Source: Bacteroidales bacterium
Lineage (GTDB): Bacteria > Bacteroidota > Bacteroidia > Bacteroidales > VadinHA17
Direction: 5' to 3'
Assembly (NCBI GenBank): GCA_025454755.1
Contig: JALONV010000013.1
Location: 1 to 38,232, forward strand
Length of the DNA: 38,232 bases
This document shows positions 32,831-38,232 of this stretch, piece by piece. The translations under genes were made by a program, and so were the position numbers. The notes beneath the pieces were generated by a model that saw only the letters and a program-made list of their open reading frames with translations, was not told where the DNA came from and did not search any database. Each line of letters opens with the position of its first letter. Position 1 is the first letter of the stretch.

Positions 32831-34078
32831 TTAAAATCTTTCATTTACAATGTTATTATACATCGATCCGAAAGTGAATCTAAATCCCAGCTGGCTTCTT
32901 ATTTCATAGGTGGTTGCCAGTTTTCGGCGCTCCAGGAGCAGATCTTCCCGGGATGCATCACCACCTGGCAGATATAACTGGTCGTGGATTATCTCAGACT
33001 GCAATTCACAAAACACCGAAAGATTTTTTGTCAGACGGATCGAAAAATCTGACTCCAGTGTAAGTCTGTTTTTGGAAAAGTCGTGAAAGTAATGCCTGCC
33101 CTCAAGTCCGACAGAGATCTCTCCCCATGGCTGTATCAGTTCAAGATTTATTTCCAGGCCTTCTGAGAAAAGTGTCTCATAAAGCTTGTCATATATTGTT
33201 GTTTCGAAATAGTCAAAATAGTTTAATCCGGCCCAGTATTGAATTGCAAATACCCTTCTGTTACATTCTTTCCATGGGAAAATGTTGTATTCAATGCCGG
33301 CAGCCAGACCTGTCTTATGTTCAAGGTTCATGTAATTGCGCGAGGTATATGTTGTGAATATGCCAGCTGACCATTTCTCCGTAAGGCTCTTTACAAAATA
33401 CCCTGAATATTCTATTTCGTCCTGCCTGTTTGAAATTGTGGTATCATCATCAATATATTTTTCCTGTTCTATTGAATAGTATCCTTCAAAACTGGTTTTC
33501 CATGCTTCTGTTATCTTGCTGGCGCTGGCCGAGGTACCGAGTCTAAATGCACTCTGGCTCTCTTCTTTTTGAAGTTCACCACCTGCTGAAATTGTGAATA
33601 CCCACTTATTCCAGCGGTCTATTGTCAGTTCATCGGCTTTCCTGTTTCCCTTATCTTCGATATCAACATTCATCTGATCGATAACTCCGGCTTTCGAATA
33701 ATACTGGAGCATCCCTATCTTAAGCATCTTAAGAAGGGCTCTCCTGACATCATCGTCGGTATCCGTCTGACTCGTTGTAATATTATATTCATAGTCCACA
33801 CCCTTGAGATCGTTCCTCCCCAGGAAGTTCAGAAAGAACTTCTCTCCTCCGCCACCGGTATTTGACTCACTAACAAGTATATGTACATCTGCAAGCAGAG
33901 GGTCCCTGACAAAGGAGATGAATGGCAGCTCCTGACGTACAAAATCGAAATCACAATGAAAGCAATCGAGATAAAAGCTTAAAACATCGGATTTTGTTTC
34001 ACCCTCCTGGCTATATGCGGCGCTAAGAAAAACCCCCAATAAAACAGTCAGAAAAACGGATTTGCCGGACAATTTCAT
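32831..34078 (-). CDS. Outer-membrane beta-barrel protein of unknown function
   Basis: The 415-aa protein has a signal peptide (MKLSGKSVFLTVLLGVFLSAAYSQ). Residues 30-135 form a periplasmic domain (FYLDCFHCDFDFVRQELPFISFVRDPLLADVHILVSE, then DTDDDVRRALLKMLKIGMLQYY). From about residue 165 alternating-residue amphipathic strands with many aromatics (SFEGYYSIEQEKY, WSAGIFTTYTSRNYM, ISVGLEGRHYFHDF, LGFRFTFGS) indicate a beta-barrel, ending in a C-terminal Phe as outer-membrane proteins do. From memory, similar N-terminal CDFDxxRxExxFVxxVRD blocks occur in uncharacterised proteins of Bacteroidetes and other phyla. It is divergent from the isomerase-like gene and convergent with GH2, so it is probably transcribed alone. 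Confidence 0.72.
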   Translation of the reverse strand: MKLSGKSVFLTVLLGVFLSAAYSQEGETKSDVLSFYLDCFHCDFDFVRQELPFISFVRDPLLADVHILVSESNTGGGGEKFFLNFLGRNDLKGVDYEYNITTSQTDTDDDVRRALLKMLKIGMLQYYSKAGVIDQMNVDIEDKGNRKADELTIDRWNKWVFTISAGGELQKEESQSAFRLGTSASASKITEAWKTSFEGYYSIEQEKYIDDDTTISNRQDEIEYSGYFVKSLTEKWSAGIFTTYTSRNYMNLEHKTGLAAGIEYNIFPWKECNRRVFAIQYWAGLNYFDYFETTIYDKLYETLFSEGLEINLELIQPWGEISVGLEGRHYFHDFSKNRLTLESDFSIRLTKNLSVFCELQSEIIHDQLYLPGGDASREDLLLERRKLATTYEIRSQLGFRFTFGSMYNNIVNERF

Positions 34079-34105
34079 ATTCTATTCTTTTATTAGACAT
34101 TAATT

Positions 34106-34113
34106 CAAAGTTA
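34106..34113 (-). promoter_or_regulatory. Candidate -7 box for the outer-membrane protein gene
   Basis: TAACTTTG on the minus strand matches TAnnTTTG, 28 bases before the ATG at 34078. No good -33 box is seen at the expected distance. Confidence 0.5.
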
Positions 34114-34225
34114 TACAACTAAATGATTAACCATATATTAATCATGATGCCTCAGTAATATTTATATCTTTTTAACTATTTACTTCTGTGTGTCTGGGGC
34201 CTGAAGCCCGACACCTTACTCCAAA

Positions 34226-34327
34226 CACCGTTGTACCAGTGTACCGTTACACCGTTGCACCGTTACACCGTTGTACCGTTGCACCGTTGCACCGTTGCAC
34301 CGTTGCACCGTTATACCATTGTATCAT
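34226..34327. repeat. 9-bp microsatellite upstream of the isomerase-like gene
   Basis: About eleven variants of ACCGTTGCA (T/C and A/G changes such as ACCGTTACA and ACCGTTGTA), the last ones decaying to ACCATTGTATC. The array lies in the divergent gap between the outer-membrane protein gene and the TIM-barrel gene, about 40 bases before the ATG of the latter. The 63-aa ORF across it is a product of the repeat. The remaining gap (34079-34225) shows only the candidate -7 box. Confidence 0.92.
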
Positions 34328-34368
34328 TTTTTTATTATATTTCGTCAAACTTTTAAACTCTCGCTTCT

Positions 34369-35247
34369 ATGAAAAATAAAAGCTTCTTGACAATTCTGCT
34401 GGTCTTCATATTAATGGGATCAATAGCAGCACTTAATTATTCATTCAAGCCTGTAAAACAAAAGAACATCGGATTACAGCTCTATTCAATACGCGACTCT
34501 ATCAGGAAGAATGTGCCTGCTGCGATAGAGAAGGTAGGGAATATGGGATATAAGTTTGTTGAGCCTGCCGGATATGCCAATGGGAAAATTTATGATATGG
34601 ATCCTGTTGAGTTCAAAAAGCTGTGTGCTAAAAATGGCATGAAAGTCCTGAGCTCACATGTCAGTCAGAATCTGCCGGCAGAGGCTGACTGGGATAAGAC
34701 AATGGCATGGTGGGATGAATGCATCGATGCACATGTTAAAGCCGGAGCAAAATACCTGGTCCAGCCATCGATGGGTGGAGAAGCCTATAAAAGCCTGGAG
34801 ACTCTGAAAAAATATTGTGATTATTTCAACGCTGTTGGAGCAAAATGCAAAGTAAAAGGCCTAAAGTTCGGATATCATAACCACGACAAGGAATTCTCGA
34901 CTCAACTTGAAGGGCAGATAATGTACGATTTTATGCTTGCCAATACAGATCCTTCCAAGGTATTGTTCCAGCTAGACCTTTACTGGTGTGTTGCGGGAGG
35001 GAAGAATCCTGTCGACTATTTCAATAAATATCCGGGAAGGTTTGAGCTCTGGCACATTAAGGATAAGGAAGAAATAGGAGCAAGCGGAATGATGGATTTT
35101 GCTTCGATCTGGGCAGCTGCAAAAGTTTCAGGAATGAAATACGGTATTGTGGAAGTGGAGATATATAATTTCGACCAGTTCACCAGCTGCAAGAAGAGCA
35201 TTGATTTCCTGAATGCTGCTGAATTTGTAGTTATGCCAAAGAATTAA
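34369..35247 (+). CDS. Secreted xylose-isomerase-like TIM-barrel protein (sugar phosphate isomerase/epimerase family)
   Basis: The 292-aa protein has a signal peptide (MKNKSFLTILLVFILMGSIAAL) and an AP-endonuclease-2-type TIM barrel: IGLQLYSIRDSIRKNVPAAIEKVGNMGYKFVE near 35-66, KVLSSHV near 99, GYHNHDKEF near 168, LDLYWCVAGG near 202 and a late VEVEIYNFDQF with acidic metal ligands. Family members isomerise or epimerise sugars or cleave modified glycosides; in Bacteroidetes, secreted members often accompany glycoside-degrading genes. It is 12 bases from the GH92 gene and probably co-transcribed, so a glycan-related substrate is likely. The exact reaction is unknown. Confidence 0.82.
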   Translation: MKNKSFLTILLVFILMGSIAALNYSFKPVKQKNIGLQLYSIRDSIRKNVPAAIEKVGNMGYKFVEPAGYANGKIYDMDPVEFKKLCAKNGMKVLSSHVSQNLPAEADWDKTMAWWDECIDAHVKAGAKYLVQPSMGGEAYKSLETLKKYCDYFNAVGAKCKVKGLKFGYHNHDKEFSTQLEGQIMYDFMLANTDPSKVLFQLDLYWCVAGGKNPVDYFNKYPGRFELWHIKDKEEIGASGMMDFASIWAAAKVSGMKYGIVEVEIYNFDQFTSCKKSIDFLNAAEFVVMPKN

Positions 35248-35259
35248 TTCAATTTCCAG

Positions 35260-37473
35260 ATGCAAATATTAAAACATGTTTCGGCACTGGCAGTAGTGAT
35301 GCTGATACTCTCAGCATGTTCAGGTCCGTCTGCCAGTTATTCAGATTCAGAACGTCTGACACAATATGTTAATCCTTTTATTGGGACAGGATATCACGGT
35401 CATACTTTCCCTGGCGTTGCATGGCCTTTTGGGCAGGTTCAGCTGAGCCCCGATAACGGAACACAGGGTTGGGACTGGTGTTCAGGCTATCATTATTCCG
35501 ATTCGGTGCTTGCAGGTTTCAGTCATCTTCATCTCAGCGGGACAGGCATCGGCGATCTTGCAGATATTTCGTTCCTTCCCGTGACATCTGACATAACCTT
35601 TTCCGTTGGCGAAAGCAACAGTCAGTTTGTGTCAAGATATGCAGGAAAATACAGTCATGATGCTGAGAAAGCAGAACCGGGTTATTATACGGTCACTATG
35701 AAAAACAATGGTGTAAAAGCCGAATTCACAGTGACCGAAAGAGCCGGACTTCACAGGTATACTTTCCCGGGAAACGGACCTAAGAATCTGATCATCAATC
35801 TGGGTTTTGCAATTAACTGGGACAAGCCCTATAGCACGGAACTGACAGTTGTCGACAGCTGCCTGGTCACAGGATCCAGATTATCACATGGATGGGCAGC
35901 GGATCAGCATGTCTATTTTGCCGTACGTTTTTCACAGCCTCTGATGACTTATGCAATCACCGATATTGGTGGTGAAGGAATAACTGTAGGCTGCTTCAGT
36001 TTCTCCGGAAAGGAACTGCTTGCCAAAGTGGGAATATCATCCGTGAGCAGGGAGAACGCACTTGCTAACCTTGATTCATCGCTTCCTGGCTGGGATTTTG
36101 AAGCAACCCGGCAAGCCGCATCTGATGCATGGGAAAAAGAACTCTCAAAGATCAGGATCACAGCGCCTGACCAGGATAGAAAGATCGTGTTCTATACAGC
36201 TCTGTATCACACCATGATAGCACCGTCACTGTTTTCGGATATCAATAGCGAATTCAAGGGCATAGAAGGAGATGTTCAGAAAGCAGATGGATACAACAGG
36301 TATACTGTATTTTCACTGTGGGACACTTACCGTGCCCTTCATCCTCTCCTTACAATCACCCAGCCTGAAAGAGTAAATGACATGATCAAGTCGATGCTTG
36401 ATCATTACAAACAGACAGGCCTGCTTCCTGTGTGGGAGCTTGAAGGAAACGAGACATTTTGCATGGTTGGCAATCATTCGATCCCGGTAATTGCGGAGGC
36501 AATACTCAAAAATATTGGAGATTTTGACCGTGATCTGGCATTCCAGGCCATGATTGCATCATCAGTGTACAATCGTGACGGGATGGGATTTTACGATTCT
36601 CTTGGTTATATGCCTGCTGATTTGATTCCGCAGTCAGTTGCAAAATCTGAAGAAATTGCAATTGACGACTGGTGCGTTGGAGCTGCTGCCAGAAAACTGG
36701 AGCATGATGCTGAAGCTTCCTATTTCACCAATCGTTCCAGGAATTACAGATCTTACTTCGACAGTGAAACCGGATTTATGAGGGGGAAGCTCAGCAACGG
36801 CGAATGGACAACGCCTTTTGATCCGGCGTATTCAAAACATGCGGGAAGTGATTATACAGAAGGCAACGCATGGCAGTATCTGTGGCTTGTGCCTCATGAT
36901 GTATATGGACTGATAAAACTGTTGGGGGGTGAGGAACCATTTGCTGATAAGCTTGAACAGCTTTTTACTGTCAGTGAGGGAGTTAAGGGAGAAGAGGCTT
37001 CAGCAGATATTTCAGGTCTGATTGGAGCTTATGCACACGGCAATGAACCGGGCCATCATACTACATTCCTGTTCAATTACGCGGGGAGGCCCTGGCGTAC
37101 CCAGGAGCTGAACAGGCAGATCCAGACAACAATGTATACAAATTCACCTGAAGGATTGTGCGGCAATGAAGATTGCGGACAGATGTCAGCATGGTATGTC
37201 TTCAGCGCACTTGGATTCTACCCTGTTAATCCGTGTGATCTGAAATATCAGTTTGGTTCACCTTTCGTCACCAGTGCAAGGATCGATGTCGGCAAAGGGA
37301 AATACTTATATATCATTGCCCCCAAAGCCTCCGATATGCGGAAATACATCCAGGAAGTAAGACTGAACGGACAGATCCTTCACAGGTCCTTTATTACCTG
37401 GGAAGAAATCATGGAGGGAGGAACCCTGGAATTCATGATGAGTGACAAACCTGAAAAATATCTTTTCAAATAA
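35260..37473 (+). CDS. GH92 alpha-mannosidase lipoprotein
   Basis: The 737-aa protein begins with a lipoprotein signal (VVMLILSACSG; Cys at residue 21), so it is probably anchored at the membrane or surface. GH92 features are YVNPFIGTGYHGHTFPGVAWPFGQVQLSPDNG near 34-65, FSHLHLSGTGIGD near 87, FSLWDTYRALHPLLT near 355, the acidic ITGNAWQY-type segment (TEGNAWQYLWLVPHD near 541-555), GNEPGHHTTFLFNYAG with Glu596, and CGNEDCGQMSAWYVFSALGFYPV near 637. The family comprises Ca-dependent exo-alpha-mannosidases acting on N-glycans or yeast mannan. Pairing with a TIM-barrel isomerase-like gene suggests a mannose-containing glycan. Confidence 0.93.
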   Translation: MQILKHVSALAVVMLILSACSGPSASYSDSERLTQYVNPFIGTGYHGHTFPGVAWPFGQVQLSPDNGTQGWDWCSGYHYSDSVLAGFSHLHLSGTGIGDLADISFLPVTSDITFSVGESNSQFVSRYAGKYSHDAEKAEPGYYTVTMKNNGVKAEFTVTERAGLHRYTFPGNGPKNLIINLGFAINWDKPYSTELTVVDSCLVTGSRLSHGWAADQHVYFAVRFSQPLMTYAITDIGGEGITVGCFSFSGKELLAKVGISSVSRENALANLDSSLPGWDFEATRQAASDAWEKELSKIRITAPDQDRKIVFYTALYHTMIAPSLFSDINSEFKGIEGDVQKADGYNRYTVFSLWDTYRALHPLLTITQPERVNDMIKSMLDHYKQTGLLPVWELEGNETFCMVGNHSIPVIAEAILKNIGDFDRDLAFQAMIASSVYNRDGMGFYDSLGYMPADLIPQSVAKSEEIAIDDWCVGAAARKLEHDAEASYFTNRSRNYRSYFDSETGFMRGKLSNGEWTTPFDPAYSKHAGSDYTEGNAWQYLWLVPHDVYGLIKLLGGEEPFADKLEQLFTVSEGVKGEEASADISGLIGAYAHGNEPGHHTTFLFNYAGRPWRTQELNRQIQTTMYTNSPEGLCGNEDCGQMSAWYVFSALGFYPVNPCDLKYQFGSPFVTSARIDVGKGKYLYIIAPKASDMRKYIQEVRLNGQILHRSFITWEEIMEGGTLEFMMSDKPEKYLFK

Positions 37474-37522
37474 TATAACTGCTGTCATTTATGAATGCAA
37501 GACGCCTGATCCCCTCTCAAAA

Positions 37523-38232
37523 GGACATGCTGTAAGAGGCGTTGACATAAAACCGCTGAACGAATGGTACCAGAAATGGGATAAAGCCGAGAACCTGAGC
37601 CTCGACCTCAGACTCAGAGAGAATTGCTACACTGCTGTTAAAGGAACGAATGAAGTATTTAACCTTGCTGCCGATATGGGCGGTATGGGATTTATTGAAA
37701 ACAACAAGGCTGCATGTATGATAAGCGTTCTGATAAATACCCATCTGCTTATCGCCTCTCGTGATTCCGGTGTTGAAAGATTCTTCTATTCATCGTCAGC
37801 ATGCGTCTATAACGGAGAGAAACAAACCGATCCGGATAATCCCGGACTGAAGGAATCAGACGCCTATCCCGCTCTTGCCGAAGACGGATACGGTTGGGAA
37901 AAGCTTTTCAGCGAAAGGATGTGCAGGCATTTCTCTGAAGATTTTGGATTACTGCAGCCATTTGCCGTAAAGTGATTGAAGCCGGTATTAAGGGAAATAA
38001 GGAAATTGTCATCTGGGGCGACGGACATCAGACCAGGAGCTTTATGTATATCGATGATTGCATGAAAGGTGTTCAGGATATTATGTACAGTAATATCAGC
38101 GAACCTGTCAACCTGGGAAGCAGCGAAATGGTTTCAATAAATCAGCTTGTTGACATTGTGGAAGATATCGCCGGCTATAAGCTTCAGCGCAAATATGATC
38201 TCAATGCGCCCAAAGGCGTAAGGGGAAGAAAC
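37523..38232 (+). pseudogene. Decayed GDP-mannose 3,5-epimerase-like gene (continues past right edge)
   Basis: The translation matches, from memory, GDP-mannose 3,5-epimerases of the extended SDR family: GHAVRGVDIKP, VFNLAADMGGMGFIENN, FFYSSSACVYNGEKQ with the catalytic Cys, LKESDAYPA and YGWEKL (YxxxK). Three defects mark it as broken. The GxxGxxG NAD-binding N-terminus is missing, with only 49 bases between the GH92 stop and the first conserved block. About 26 residues are missing after EDFGL (37950), including the part expected to carry the catalytic Lys. The match resumes in another frame at 37954 as AAICRKVIEAGIKGN, then VIWGDGHQTRSFMYIDDC and PVNLGSSEMVS to the edge at GVRGRN. It is probably non-functional. 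Confidence 0.82.

Noticed and set aside
34188-34379. 63-aa ORF with repeated HRCTVAPL
   Set aside because: The periodic protein is a translation of the 9-bp microsatellite; there is no start context or homology.
37442-37522. Start of the epimerase-like gene at 37442 inside GH92
   Set aside because: The first 27 residues have no resemblance to the family and overlap the GH92 coding end; the conserved part begins near 37523.
1-38232. tRNA, rRNA, riboswitch, integrase or phage genes
   Set aside because: None was recognised by eye in the gaps; a covariance-model search was not possible here, so small RNAs other than the leaders could be missed.

Overview
The window reads as chromosomal DNA of a member of the Bacteroidetes, most likely the order Bacteroidales or a close relative. 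Four things point there: promoters with the Bacteroidetes -7 box TAnnTTTG, a type IX secretion C-terminal domain on a secreted protein, secreted GH2 and GH92 glycosidases, and the gene order of the amino-acid operons (hisG-D-C-B-H-A-F-IE; pheA-aminotransferase-tyrA-DAHP synthase/chorismate mutase-aroA; leuA-C-D-cimA-leuB after ilvD-B-N-C). No tRNA, rRNA, CRISPR array, transposase or phage gene was seen.

Layout. Minus strand, 1-300: start of a TrpB2-type tryptophan synthase beta gene behind a Trp leader. Minus strand, 458-6021: aromatic operon behind a Phe/Tyr leader; its last gene, aroA, is frameshifted by a perfect 13-bp tandem duplication. Minus strand, 6216-13477: complete histidine operon behind a His leader. 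13480-14190: gene-free repeat region with a 65-bp tandem array. Plus strand, 14194-16290: a T9SS-secreted protein of unknown function and a CaCA-family cation exchanger. Minus strand, 16291-28250: ilv-leu-cimA operon behind an Ile/Leu/Val leader. Minus strand, 28466-29447: HEPN/MNT toxin-antitoxin pair whose antitoxin is fused to an XRE DNA-binding domain, with a phased operator over its promoter. 29662-37473: secreted GH2 enzyme, a divergent outer-membrane barrel protein, a secreted TIM-barrel isomerase-like protein and a GH92 lipoprotein. 37523-38232: decayed GDP-mannose-3,5-epimerase-like gene running off the right edge.

How it works together. All four amino-acid units share one regulatory plan: a promoter, a leader ORF of 18-20 codons rich in the cognate amino acid, a leader segment that can pair with part of the terminator, and an intrinsic terminator just before the first structural gene. 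This is ribosome-mediated transcription attenuation read directly from the sequence. The aromatic operon supplies chorismate entry, Phe and Tyr. The ilv-leu operon carries a close relative of Leptospira citramalate synthase, so LeuCD and LeuB probably also serve a pyruvate route to isoleucine.

A second theme is repeats at gene ends. GC-rich palindromic elements sit at the 3' ends of aroA, hisF, hisD, leuA, ilvN and ilvB, three of them starting at the base after the stop codon. In hisF, hisD and the aminotransferase gene a repeat has been read into the protein C-terminus.
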